Assembly (NCBI GenBank): GCA_002715765.1
Contig: PAZY01000022.1
Coordinates: 5,795-64,677, forward strand
Source: Rhodobiaceae bacterium
GTDB lineage: Bacteria > Pseudomonadota > Alphaproteobacteria > Parvibaculales > Parvibaculaceae
Direction: 5' to 3'
Length of the DNA: 58,883 nt
A model generated the notes under the pieces. That model made no database searches, was not told the DNA's origin, and worked only from the letters and a program-made list of their open reading frames with translations. This document shows, one piece after another, positions 22,878 through 31,549 of this stretch (positions are counted from its first letter, which is position 1; every line of letters starts with the position of its first letter). Position numbers and translations under genes: made by a program.

Positions 22878-24445
22878 ACGCTCAGAAGAGCAAAAAGGCC
22901 ATCATCTATTGCCGCGTGTCGTCTGCGGAGCAAGTTGATGGTACCAGCCTCTCCATGCAACAGCAGGCATGTGAAGCATATTGTGAAAAACTCGGGCTCC
23001 GTGTCGCCCGTGTGTTTGTTGAGAAGGGAGAGTCAGCAAAAACAGCACAACGCACCGAGTTCATCAAAGCAATTGACTATTGCAAGATGAAACAACACGC
23101 CATCGGCCATTTTGTGGTGTGGAAGATAGATCGGTTCGCACGCAACACTTCCGACCATTTTAGCGTGAAAAGCATCCTCACCAAGCATGGTGTCTCCATC
23201 CGTTCAGTGACAGAGGTTATCACCGAAGACCCACAAGGTTTGCTTATGGAAACAATCCTGGCAGGGTTTTCTCAGTTCGACAATGACATCCGTGCCATGC
23301 GAACCCGCAACGGCATGCGAGAACGACTGAGACAAGGCGTCTGGGTCTGGAATACGCCCTTCGGGTATCAACGGACACAAAAAGGAGCAAATCTTTCTAT
23401 CAATCCCAAGACGGCTCCCACCATCAAGCTCATCTTCGAGACCTATGCCACTGGCATGTATACCTACGAGGAGGTGGCTGAGAAAATCCATGCGCTGGGG
23501 CATCAAACGGCCAAGGGCAAGAAACCCTGCGCTCAGCAGATTGATAGAATAGTCAAAAACCCAATCTATTGTGGTTTGTTCCGAGTGTGGGGTGAGGAGC
23601 ACAAAGCGGCCTTCACGCCCATCATTGATGAGCATCTCTTCAATCAATGTCAGGATGGATATCAGGAGCGCATGAAAAACGCGACGCGCATCCCAAAGAA
23701 CCCCAACTTCCCGCTTCGTCGCCTTGTATCGTGCACCGCATGCAGCCAGCCCCTTACCGCAAGCACATCGACTGGGCGTCACGGGAAGAAATACTCCTAC
23801 TATCATCATCAGAAACAGGATTGCGATAAGGCAAGTTTCGTTGCCACTAGTGACATGGAAGAGAAGTTTGTTGCCTATTTGCAGCGTATTTCACCAACAC
23901 TCGCATTTGAGAATGCGTTCAAGGCTGTCGTAACAGACATATGGAAGAACAACACAAAAGTGTTAGTTGAAGCACAGCGACGTGAGCAACGAGAAAAAGC
24001 AGCACTTGAAGATGAACGACAACGTATCTTTGAAGCGCACCGCGCAGGCGTCTATTCCAATGAAGAGTTCCTTGAGCAAAAGGATGTCATCAATCGACGC
24101 TTGAGCCGGTTGCCCGTTGCGAAAGGAAGCCGAACGTCAGACAAGAGCTTCGATATAGAGGCGGCGTTGGATCATTTCTTTGATCTGATGCGTGATGCGG
24201 CAGCGACTTGGCAAAGGATGGACTTTTCAGAAAAGCTGCGGTTCCAAAAACTGCTCTTTGGCAACGGAAATGTCCCGTTTGACGGAGAGACATTTGGAAC
24301 CGCTGATCTGTCGCCAATCTTCGCGCTTTCAGAGGGCTATGCGGGTGATAAATCCGCTTTGGTGACCCAAGTGGGAGCAGGATGGAAACAAGTCGTCAGC
24401 AATTTAGTTGATAACAAATTTATTCAACAGTTGGTAGAATGGTGA
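22874..24445 (+). CDS. large serine recombinase
   Basis: 523 residues. The resolvase domain (about 8-150) has YCRVSSAEQ with catalytic Ser16 and KIDRFARNTSD. The recombinase domain follows (about 170-275; TPFGYQRTQKG, NPIYCGLF), then a zinc ribbon (LVSCTACSQPL with a distal Cys in KQDCDKA) and a Glu/Arg-rich coiled coil (about 365-405; RREQREKAALEDERQRIFE). This is the full architecture of phiC31-type integrases that join attP and attB without host factors. It is coupled to a 65-residue protein upstream, and a nuclease-like gene starts 1 bp after its stop. It is probably the integrase of a nested element that includes the ATPase genes at 21480 and 29824-34206. Confidence 0.9.
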   Translation: MNAQKSKKAIIYCRVSSAEQVDGTSLSMQQQACEAYCEKLGLRVARVFVEKGESAKTAQRTEFIKAIDYCKMKQHAIGHFVVWKIDRFARNTSDHFSVKSILTKHGVSIRSVTEVITEDPQGLLMETILAGFSQFDNDIRAMRTRNGMRERLRQGVWVWNTPFGYQRTQKGANLSINPKTAPTIKLIFETYATGMYTYEEVAEKIHALGHQTAKGKKPCAQQIDRIVKNPIYCGLFRVWGEEHKAAFTPIIDEHLFNQCQDGYQERMKNATRIPKNPNFPLRRLVSCTACSQPLTASTSTGRHGKKYSYYHHQKQDCDKASFVATSDMEEKFVAYLQRISPTLAFENAFKAVVTDIWKNNTKVLVEAQRREQREKAALEDERQRIFEAHRAGVYSNEEFLEQKDVINRRLSRLPVAKGSRTSDKSFDIEAALDHFFDLMRDAAATWQRMDFSEKLRFQKLLFGNGNVPFDGETFGTADLSPIFALSEGYAGDKSALVTQVGAGWKQVVSNLVDNKFIQQLVEW

Positions 24446-24446
24446 A

Positions 24447-25313
24447 ATGAGCAACATCAGATTATCTCGAGGGTTATGCGCAGTGGTGGGAGAAACCCTA
24501 GTTGGTTCGCATGCGACCCTTGACGCACTCTTCCAATCATCAGGAGCTCCAGGAGACCCACCTGATCTTTCACATGGTGCAAAATGGAAAGAATGGCTCT
24601 TTCGAGCTGGCCAAGACGAAAGTGTAGATAGCCTTTCTGTTCTCGGGAACGTTCTCGAGGAGTTTATGGATGTTGTTCCTTCCGACGAGGAAGATCGACA
24701 AGTATGGGAAAACAGTCGAGAGCGCGTCGTTAAAATTCTGGAGGAGAATGGCTTTCGATACTTTCAAGGCGGACGGGTCCTTCCTAACGGAACTTTGCCT
24801 GAAGAAACCATAATCTCTCCTGCTAACTTACAATCCACCTTAAAGCCAGATTCCATCGAAGATCTTCTGAAGATCTTGGTCAACGGATTACGACGGGCAA
24901 TGTATCCACTCGAACACCGGCGTAAGGGATCAATATCGCTTTCCTTCTTATCTGAGTATGACATTCAAGACCTTTTGCACGCACTTCTGAGACCCTGGGT
25001 GTTGGATATTAGGCCAGAAGAGTTCACCCCTAGCTACGCAAGCTTGAGCACTCGGATGGATTTTCTCTTGCCAAAGTATTCACTCGTCATTGAAACGAAA
25101 TTGGTCAGAGACAGAGCGCATGGGAAAAAGATCGGGGACGAACTGATTATCGATATCGACCATTATCGAGTGCACCCTGATTGCTCAAGCTTATGGTGCG
25201 TGATTTATGATCCCAATCACTACATTGAAAACTCAGGCGGTTTGATTGGAGACCTTGAGGGCGAAAGCAAGAATAAAAAGGGTTCAGTGAATTCGAAAGT
25301 CTTCGTCATTTAG
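24447..25313 (+). CDS. PD-(D/E)XK nuclease-domain protein, DpnII/MboI-like
   Basis: 288 residues. The C-terminal domain reads STRMDFLLPKYSLVIETKLV followed by GDELIIDIDHYRVHPDC and WCVIYDPNHYIEN. The RMDFLL Asp plus VIETK (E-x-K) are the PD-(D/E)XK catalytic elements in the arrangement I associate with REase_DpnII-MboI. The N-terminal 180 residues are helical and unassigned. No methyltransferase partner is adjacent, so it is not a classic restriction pair; such domains also occur in stand-alone defence proteins. It begins 1 bp after the serine recombinase stop. Its stop overlaps that of the convergent UvrD remnant. Confidence 0.65.
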   Translation: MSNIRLSRGLCAVVGETLVGSHATLDALFQSSGAPGDPPDLSHGAKWKEWLFRAGQDESVDSLSVLGNVLEEFMDVVPSDEEDRQVWENSRERVVKILEENGFRYFQGGRVLPNGTLPEETIISPANLQSTLKPDSIEDLLKILVNGLRRAMYPLEHRRKGSISLSFLSEYDIQDLLHALLRPWVLDIRPEEFTPSYASLSTRMDFLLPKYSLVIETKLVRDRAHGKKIGDELIIDIDHYRVHPDCSSLWCVIYDPNHYIENSGGLIGDLEGESKNKKGSVNSKVFVI

Positions 25314-25666
25314 CCTAACAACGTTTCCCCTCGTACTGCAGCCGGGGCGTTCTGACCTAGATCGGCCAAATATCTACTGGCTGAAACTCGACGAGATGCA
25401 CCATCTTTCGATGGAATTCCCATCCGTCGCGCTGCCTGAACAAGCAACTCCAAGAACGAACTAATAAGAAACCTCCCAGGAAATTCCTCTGCGGCCTTAC
25501 ACCTTGTGATTGCAACATAGAATAGTCTCCGTTGCTCCTGGATATTAGATTCAGAGAAGTCATTGCCTGGAATAAGCTCCTCCACCTGACTGCAAACAAT
25601 TACAAACTTCGCACTCAGTCCTTTTGAGGCTTGAAGGCTCATCACACGAACATGATTTCGTTTGGC
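25310..25666 (-). pseudogene. 3' remnant of a UvrD/PcrA-type helicase
   Basis: The fragment reads VRVMSLQASKGLSAKFVIVC then EEQRRLFYVAITR-like (IQEQRRLFYVAITRCKAAE), which are helicase motifs V and VI of superfamily 1 proteins. An in-frame stop at 25667-25669 ends the open frame on the N-terminal side, so motifs I-IV are gone. Upstream begins the symporter region. It is probably all that remains of a helicase partner, perhaps of the neighbouring nuclease gene. Confidence 0.7.
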
Positions 25667-25718
25667 TTAGGCAAACACTGATTGCGATTTTACTTCCATG
25701 GACATTGATCGCGAGCAC

Positions 25719-27179
25719 TTATAATATTCCATCTCTCCTTGGTTTTCCTCGCTTCCTCTCTGCACCGCCCAGGCGGGAAATAGTCCAGTTCACGGACAAA
25801 CTTACAGCGATCCCAATTCCAGCTTCGTTAAAATCCAAACTAAGACCGATGTATTCCCACACAATCGCGGCACCGATTCCGGCCGAAATTGCAAGAATAA
25901 GAGACGTAGAAGTATGTTTCCAACGTAGAGTTTTCACAATGACGGGACCGGCTATCCCGGCGCCTATCTTTGATACTGCTCCGATAGCGATACTAAACAC
26001 GTTACCCGGAACGATGAACGACAGGCCTATCGTTATTATCCCTATAGCCAGAATCACTAAAAATGGGGTGTGTCTCTTTTCTTCAACCGGGGGTGCAAAT
26101 ACCGTAAGTATGTCTCTGTATGCGGACTGAGCGACCGAAACAACGATGCTGTTGGCGGTAGACGCAATAATCGCAAAAACATAAGCAAATGTGAGACCCA
26201 CCAAAATTGGGCTCATGTTTTCCTTAAAGAAAACACTCAGTCCAGTTTCAGCATCTTGAATATCAGGCATAATTCCTCGAAGCATGACACCAAAAAGTGT
26301 CATGCTAATCCAGGTGAACTGCAAGAATCCCATATAGATCCATCGCGCAGCACGAGTTTCTTCTGGGCTGCTTCCGGCGAAATAGCGCGTCACGACTTGC
26401 GGTTGTCCCAAACCAAAACCAAGAGATGCTGATGCGAACCCAGCAAAGAAACCCAGCACACCTAAGAATGATGCACTTGGAGATGGATCTAGAAATTCTG
26501 GACCCGCACCTCGAATATTTTCGACAAAGCTCGACATATCAGCCATCGCAAGCCAAGCGACAGAGCCAATAGCGGCACACGTTCCCACGATGCTTACAAC
26601 CGCTTGAAGCGTATCGGCGTATACTGATCCGCGGAAACCGCCAAGAGCAGAATAGGCAATAATTGTACAGGAGAAGAAGATCAGTGCTGGAAGGTCTGAA
26701 AATTCAAACGCTGTTGACAGGAACTTTTGACCCGCCAGCCATTGTGCCGAAGTATAGAGAGACAGAAAAATAACGAGGACTAGGGCGACCAGGACTTTGA
26801 GTAGCTTTGCAGACGATCCATTTAGGCCGTAAGCCAAAAGTTCAGAAAGTGTCGTGGCGCGGGCGGTTCTTCCTAGTTTATTCAGGCGAGATGGGAACGC
26901 CGACCAAAAGATGAGGTCACCCAGAAACCAAGCTAAGGGCAACATCAGCCACTGGATTCCGCCAATATAGCCGAGACCAACTGCTCCAGTGACAATGAAA
27001 CCGCTGTTGCCCGTTGCCGCAGCGCTTAGGCCCACGAACCATTTATTCAGACTACGTCCTGCTAGATCGCGATCTATTAGGTCCCTTGCACTAAGAACAC
27101 GGCCCACAGCTGCCAGGAAAAGCGTCGCGAGTAGCGATATGCCAAACACGACTCCAATGATGTTTGTTTCAATGTTCAT
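25719..27179 (-). CDS. sodium:solute symporter family (SSS/PutP-like) permease
   Basis: 486 residues with 12-13 hydrophobic segments. Family markers are FVGLSAAATGNSGFIVTGAVGLGY in the first part (GNSGF, Gly/Ser/Ala-rich helix), SALGGFRGSVYADTLQ in the middle and GFGLGQPQVVTRYFAGSS, a signature of PutP-like proteins. These transport proline, pantothenate, betaines and similar solutes with Na+. It lies 148 bp downstream of an EgtD-like methyltransferase on the same strand and probably forms a unit with it. A substrate methylated by the partner, such as a betaine or histidine-betaine-like molecule, is one reading; a sensor or signalling role in this defence-rich island is another. GAGGAG precedes the ATG. 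Confidence 0.85.
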   Translation of the reverse strand: MNIETNIIGVVFGISLLATLFLAAVGRVLSARDLIDRDLAGRSLNKWFVGLSAAATGNSGFIVTGAVGLGYIGGIQWLMLPLAWFLGDLIFWSAFPSRLNKLGRTARATTLSELLAYGLNGSSAKLLKVLVALVLVIFLSLYTSAQWLAGQKFLSTAFEFSDLPALIFFSCTIIAYSALGGFRGSVYADTLQAVVSIVGTCAAIGSVAWLAMADMSSFVENIRGAGPEFLDPSPSASFLGVLGFFAGFASASLGFGLGQPQVVTRYFAGSSPEETRAARWIYMGFLQFTWISMTLFGVMLRGIMPDIQDAETGLSVFFKENMSPILVGLTFAYVFAIIASTANSIVVSVAQSAYRDILTVFAPPVEEKRHTPFLVILAIGIITIGLSFIVPGNVFSIAIGAVSKIGAGIAGPVIVKTLRWKHTSTSLILAISAGIGAAIVWEYIGLSLDFNEAGIGIAVSLSVNWTISRLGGAERKRGKPRRDGIL

Positions 27180-27327
27180 CTTCCATCTCCTCTACCTAGG
27201 ACAACCATCATAGCTTGGGCCGTTCTGTGGCACAGAGAAACGGCATTGATTGGAAACGGCCGCCAGCGTTCGGAAAAAAATGGAAGATAAAGTGGCGCAC
27301 AAACCGCTTTTCGCCATTGAAGAAGCA

Positions 27328-28662
27328 CTACACTCTCTTGAAGACCATTTGCTGATGTAGCGATTGGTTTCGATGCGGCACTGGTTCGAGAACCGGCTCG
27401 AATTCTCGATCTTTAAGAAATTTGTACAATTCAGTTTTTTTGTACCGTTTTGACAATGAAAGCGCGAGAACCTGTTCACGAACTTGTAAACTTAGTTCGA
27501 CTGCGATGGTGCCGGGTATTACCGATGGAACCTGACCACCTACAGTAATTCGTGGAACCAATAGATCACGGCGATGCTCAAAATCAGGAGATACATCGTC
27601 GCTATCTAGGAGACTCCTCACTGGCCCTAAAACAAGATCCTTCACAGCCGCCGCGCTGTAGCTGGCGAGAAGTTTTCTTTGGAATTCCTCGACGTTCTCT
27701 TCATCAATTAGTTCAACATTCAGGACCAATAGGTCGCCAGGCTTAGAAACACCTAGAACCGCAAGAATAAGGTCAGCCTCGTCATTGTTTCCGAAAGTTC
27801 CGCCAAGAACAAAAAATATCCGACGACTATTTTCTTCGCTGGAAAGTATCCAGTGCTTGGCACTCTTCAAATTCTTAAAATCTGCGTGGATTGTGTGGAC
27901 CTCAACACTGTTTGTCAGTTTTTTGCTGCGTAGATAGTTGCGGATCTGGTCGTGGCTTTCGATAAGCATGTAGAAGCTACCGTCGACTAAAACGATGTTG
28001 GGTTTTCTTTGACCGCTTTTTCCTTGCTGCTTTTGTATCGCAGCCATCACTAGAATTTCCTTTTTGGGTGTTCCCGCCCCCAAGAACACCACATCGCAAT
28101 GTTCTTCAGAATCCAACATCGACAGCCATTCTGATGAGTCTAAGAGCTGCTCTAAGGTTTCATGGCAGTAGGAAAATCCCCTGTATTCTGGGTCTTCAAT
28201 TACGTGCTTCCATTGTTGAACCGCATCAATATTCAGGTACATGTAACGCTGATCGACCCGTCCGACTCGCAGCCAATCCTCTTCTTTATCATGGAGGTTT
28301 GGAGCAGGAATGCGGATCACAAGATGCTCGTTGCCTCGCGATTTGGCGCGCTTATGTCGCCCCAGCAATTTTTGTTTATCGGATGGAAGCGCTTCTATAA
28401 ATTCCCCAAAGGAACACTCAATTAGACGCGTACCATTGAAGTTCGTACAATTCAGTGCCTCCACAACTGTATCAAAGAAATTCCTAGCTTCAGGCGTCTT
28501 AGGCTCGCTCCTATGCCACTTCCTAAAATTGTCAGAGAAGTCTTCTCTCTTGGACCTAGCGCTGGCGGGAATGACTTTTTCGTACAAAGCTGCGGGTGTA
28601 GCCGCATTGAACAATGTTTTGAATGCGTCGTACTTCTTGCTCCAATCCTTAACTCCAGTCAT
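27328..28662 (-). CDS. EgtD-like SAM-dependent methyltransferase-domain protein
   Basis: 444 residues. The C-terminal half (about 185-420) carries SAM-methyltransferase motif I as DVVFLGAGTPKKE (190-202), an acidic post-I strand NIVLVDGSFYML (222-233) and FFVLGGTFGN (283-292), the arrangement of the histidine-specific methyltransferase (EgtD) family, which trimethylates His to hercynine. The first 180 residues are extra and unassigned. Genuine EgtD is about 320 residues and neighbours EgtB; no EgtB is here. Placed upstream of an SSS symporter in a defence island, its substrate may be a small amine or a nucleotide-derived signal. An inverted repeat and three CCGGAAA boxes lie upstream. Confidence 0.6.
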   Translation of the reverse strand: MTGVKDWSKKYDAFKTLFNAATPAALYEKVIPASARSKREDFSDNFRKWHRSEPKTPEARNFFDTVVEALNCTNFNGTRLIECSFGEFIEALPSDKQKLLGRHKRAKSRGNEHLVIRIPAPNLHDKEEDWLRVGRVDQRYMYLNIDAVQQWKHVIEDPEYRGFSYCHETLEQLLDSSEWLSMLDSEEHCDVVFLGAGTPKKEILVMAAIQKQQGKSGQRKPNIVLVDGSFYMLIESHDQIRNYLRSKKLTNSVEVHTIHADFKNLKSAKHWILSSEENSRRIFFVLGGTFGNNDEADLILAVLGVSKPGDLLVLNVELIDEENVEEFQRKLLASYSAAAVKDLVLGPVRSLLDSDDVSPDFEHRRDLLVPRITVGGQVPSVIPGTIAVELSLQVREQVLALSLSKRYKKTELYKFLKDREFEPVLEPVPHRNQSLHQQMVFKRV

Positions 28663-28707
28663 CGCATTTTTCCGTAATCAGTTGCCACAGAGCGACAATA
28701 TCATAAA

Positions 28708-28776
28708 CTCTACATATCAATTTGTAGAGGTTTGGAAAGTTTCGGACCGGAAAAAAGTCCGGAAAGAACCGGAAAG
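28708..28776. promoter_or_regulatory. inverted repeat and CCGGAAA triplet upstream of the EgtD-like gene
   Basis: CTCTACA (28708-28714) pairs with TGTAGAG (28723-28729). Three CCGGAAA copies follow, at 28747, 28759 and 28769. They lie 46-114 bp from the methyltransferase start and between it and the small membrane gene on the other strand. Probable control region. Confidence 0.45.
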
Positions 28777-28918
28777 CTCCGATGAGAATGACCAAAGTCC
28801 AATGTGACACTACTTCAAGATCTTCCAGATGACGCCAATTCGGGCCGAACTAGTGGACCTTTTTGCCTATACCATGGCATCAGTTTCCCTTGAACGCTTG
28901 TCAGTTGGAGGAACGGCC

Positions 28919-29191
28919 ATGAATGAAGTATTTTGGTGCGGTGTCGCACTAGTCGGTCTTGTTGGATTTCTCACGCTTGCTGCCGCCGGAAGAAATTTGC
29001 TCGCCGCTCTGTTAGCTGCGATATTTGGTAATGCAATACTACAATGGTTTCAAAACTACCTGCCCGGTGACATTTCTGGAAAAATACCGAACATGTTCAC
29101 CGATTCCGGCTCAATGTCGGGTGATTTTGTATTTGGTCTGGCTTTCGGATTATTCATGCTAACGACGTTGTTCTGGGCAAGCCGCCGCTAA
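28919..29191 (+). CDS. small membrane protein
   Basis: 90 residues from ATG 28919, chosen because GGAGG (28907-28911) lies 7 nt upstream; a longer frame from 28829 has no such site. Two or three hydrophobic segments: FWCGVALVGLVGFLTLAAAG, LLAALLAAIFGNAI and FVFGLAFGLFMLTTLFW. It is divergent from the EgtD-like gene. Family unknown. Small membrane proteins are often effectors or anchors in defence modules, but nothing here proves that. Confidence 0.55.
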   Translation: MNEVFWCGVALVGLVGFLTLAAAGRNLLAALLAAIFGNAILQWFQNYLPGDISGKIPNMFTDSGSMSGDFVFGLAFGLFMLTTLFWASRR

Positions 29192-29248
29192 CTTATGTTG
29201 TCGAAATCAAGCACGGAAAAAGATGGGTAATTCAATGCCAAAAAGGAA

Positions 29249-29268
29249 GCCCCGCAAATTTGCGGGGC
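29249..29268 (-). terminator. terminator of the DUF3768 gene
   Basis: A perfect 20-bp palindrome, GCCCCGCAAATTTGCGGGGC, 16 bp after the DUF3768 stop is followed on the minus strand by TTCCTTTTT. It may also serve the membrane gene on the plus strand, where only AAAGGG follows. Confidence 0.7.
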
Positions 29269-29284
29269 AAAGGGCGATTGCGGG

Positions 29285-29629
29285 TCAATAGTCCGACGGC
29301 AGCATGACTGTAAGGACGCGCTGAGTTTCTTCTAGGTTTCCAGGATCGCACGATTGGTATTTTTCGGATGAATCATAACAGTCAATCTTCCAGAAAACTT
29401 GCTGCCCTAGAATAGTTAGGGAGCCAAAATCATGTTCCTGATGGAGATCATCACATTCTGCGAAAGCATTGTATGCTCTGACAGCACCGAGCACTTGCTC
29501 AACAAATTCTGATCCAAAAGCTTGAACGCTAGAGGTTATGTAGACCGTGCCGCCGTTGAATGATTTCCTGAATTTGTCATTCAGTAGGGCAATCGTCTGG
29601 GCGGAATTCCTTTTTGGTGAATCGCTCAT
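29285..29629 (-). CDS. DUF3768 domain protein
   Basis: 114 residues matching the DUF3768 pattern seen on alphaproteobacterial plasmids and islands: LNDKFRKSFNGGTVYIT, a HEHDFG-like EHDFGSLTI, FWKIDCYD and RVLTVMLPSDY at the end. Function of the family is unknown. Its start codon follows a long hairpin whose 3' arm contains the ribosome binding site, suggesting translational control, and it ends in a strong terminator. Confidence 0.82.
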   Translation of the reverse strand: MSDSPKRNSAQTIALLNDKFRKSFNGGTVYITSSVQAFGSEFVEQVLGAVRAYNAFAECDDLHQEHDFGSLTILGQQVFWKIDCYDSSEKYQSCDPGNLEETQRVLTVMLPSDY

Positions 29630-29635
29630 TTCTTC

Positions 29636-29690
29636 TCTCCGAAGTGCTGTGCCAAGGCTGACTATTCAGCCCTGGGGTACACTTCGGAGA
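29636..29690 (-). promoter_or_regulatory. leader hairpin masking the DUF3768 ribosome binding site
   Basis: On the minus strand an 11-bp perfect stem (TCTCCGAAGTG at 29690-29680, CACTTCGGAGA at 29646-29636) encloses a second stem of about 9 bp including GGCTG/CAGCC with a 6-nt loop. The 3' arm supplies the GGAGA of the Shine-Dalgarno sequence GGAGAGAAG, which ends just before the ATG at 29629. Folding would block initiation. It could instead be an operator in DNA. Confidence 0.55.
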
Positions 29691-29823
29691 TGTGAGAGAT
29701 GATGCTGAAATGTGCCTATGCAAAGGCTACCACAAATTACAAAAATTGAAAGGTGAGTGAACGCACCTCAGCGGCACAGAAACGTCCCTTTGTTTTGAGT
29801 CACGGCCAGGCACAATATGCTGC

Positions 29824-31005
29824 GTGCCAACTGACAATCATCGCGTCTCATATTTTGCGCGTACCAACCATCGCGATCCGGTTCAAACTTTCGGTCTCAA
29901 ACAACGAGACCGGCTCTCGCACCTGTACGTAATCGGCAAAACGGGCGCCGGTAAGACGACGCTTCTGGAAACGCTCTTCACCCAGGACATGGCAGCAGGC
30001 CGCGGTTGCACCCTCATTGATCCTCATGGAGATTTTGTGGAACGGGTTGCCGCCAAAATTCCCGAAGATCGTCAATCGGACGTCATATATTTGGATGTTC
30101 CCAATTCTTCTCAACCATATGGATACAATCCCTTTGCGCATGTTCGCGCAGAACTCCGGCCTCTTGTTGCGTCGGGCATTCTCGATGTTTTCAAGAAGAT
30201 GTGGGACGATGCCTGGGGAGCGCGCATGGAGCATATTTTGCGCAATGCGATCCTGGCGCTCCTTGATCAACCTTCCGCCGCCATGCCTGATATTTTACTC
30301 ATGCTTACGAGCAAGGAATTCAGATACCAGGCGATCCGCAATATCGAAAACGAGCAAGTGAAAAGCTTCTGGCGCGCTGAGTTCCCCAAATATTCCTCCC
30401 GGTATCAGGCTGACGGTATTGCGCCCATTCAGAACAAGGTAGGGGCCTTTTTGGCTGACCCGACGCTTCGCTACATACTGACGCGTGAGGATGGTCAGCT
30501 GCGCATGCGATCAATCATGGATGAGGGGAAGGTCCTGCTAGTGAATCTCTCAAAGGGGAAACTCGGTGAGGACAGTTCCTCTCTGTTGGGCGGTCTTCTC
30601 GTTACTTCACTTGGACTGGCCGCCTTCAGCCGAGCAAACGTTGCCGAAGAATCCCGCAGGCCCTTCTACGTCTATGTTGATGAGTTTCAGAACTTCACTA
30701 CCCAGGCGATAGCCAACATGCTTTCGGAGCTCCGGAAATTTGGTGTCGGCGCCACTCTCGCGAACCAGTACCTGCATCAACTTGATCCGGATATCCGACA
30801 TGCGGTTCTGGGCAACGCAGGTACCCTCATATCATTTCGCCTGGGAGCAGAAGATGCCGACTTCATGGCCCGAGAGTTTGAGCCGGTTTTTGGCCGGATC
30901 GACCTCCTCAACCTCCCCAATCATGACATCTGTCTGAAGTTGATGATTGATGGCACACCCTCAAGACCCTTTAGTGCGACCACTATTCCCCCAGAACAGC
31001 TGTAA
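29824..31005 (+). CDS. VirD4/TraG-like P-loop ATPase
   Basis: 393 residues. Walker A VIGKTGAGKTT (36-46), TLIDPHGDFVERV right after, Walker B FYVYVDEFQNF (about 278-288), and ANQYLHQLDPDIRHAVLGN with TLISFRLG as later motifs. This is the HerA/TraG/VirD4 DNA-pumping ATPase core without N-terminal membrane helices, so it is cytoplasmic. It starts at GTG 29824. It is followed by a small protein and a second, larger ATPase of the same superfamily. No relaxase or type IV pore gene is visible, so it may move DNA with the recombinase or act in defence. Confidence 0.75.
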   Translation: MPTDNHRVSYFARTNHRDPVQTFGLKQRDRLSHLYVIGKTGAGKTTLLETLFTQDMAAGRGCTLIDPHGDFVERVAAKIPEDRQSDVIYLDVPNSSQPYGYNPFAHVRAELRPLVASGILDVFKKMWDDAWGARMEHILRNAILALLDQPSAAMPDILLMLTSKEFRYQAIRNIENEQVKSFWRAEFPKYSSRYQADGIAPIQNKVGAFLADPTLRYILTREDGQLRMRSIMDEGKVLLVNLSKGKLGEDSSSLLGGLLVTSLGLAAFSRANVAEESRRPFYVYVDEFQNFTTQAIANMLSELRKFGVGATLANQYLHQLDPDIRHAVLGNAGTLISFRLGAEDADFMAREFEPVFGRIDLLNLPNHDICLKLMIDGTPSRPFSATTIPPEQL

Positions 31006-31105
31006 TTTTGACGTTCACCGTGTCTCCAAAGCTCAGGTTTCTGCCGTTTTGTCCTTTTCCACACTGAATGTTTCGTATTAGCATGAAGGAGGTCGGCGAA
31101 CGCTC

Positions 31106-31549
31106 ATGAGGGGTACCAAAATGCAGTTGAGACTAAAGCGAGACCAGAAAGCTGGCATGACCGGCAATGTGACCTTCAAGCTCTACTTCATCGTTGATCT
31201 TGATCCGGAAGAGGCGGCAGCTCTCCAGAAATACAAGTTTGGCAAAGACATTGTCTATGAGACCCCAACAGGGGCTGCAGCGTCGGCTGGGCTCCGAGGA
31301 GCAGAAGGTGTTGGCAATATAGGCCGAGGGCTTGTTGCAACCCTTGCCGCCAAAGCGCTCAATCAAATTCTCACCGTGAACGATATGGTCAATGGCAAAG
31401 AGATTGCTTGTAAAGACATTGGCGAGATGATCGCAGCAGAAGAGCAGATCAAAGAGGCCTGCAACGGCCTCTCTCGCATACTCTATGCCTGCCGCCATTT
31501 TGAAGGCGAAGAGATCATTGACGTCGTACCGTTTCAATCTGAGGCATGA
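31106..31549 (+). CDS. hypothetical protein between two ATPases
   Basis: 147 residues from ATG 31106, or 142 from ATG 31121, which has GAGGGG 7 nt upstream; AAGGAGG lies 14 nt before the first. The N-terminal part (TGNVTFKLYFIVDLDPEEAA) looks like a small beta domain, the rest helical. Its stop overlaps the ATG of the next gene (ATGA at 31546), so the pair is translationally coupled. No family is recognised. Confidence 0.6.
   Translation: MRGTKMQLRLKRDQKAGMTGNVTFKLYFIVDLDPEEAAALQKYKFGKDIVYETPTGAAASAGLRGAEGVGNIGRGLVATLAAKALNQILTVNDMVNGKEIACKDIGEMIAAEEQIKEACNGLSRILYACRHFEGEEIIDVVPFQSEA

Noticed and set aside
27328-28662. Genuine ergothioneine EgtD
   Set aside because: Length is 120 residues greater than EgtD, EgtB and EgtC are absent, and the neighbour is a symporter, so only the fold is claimed.
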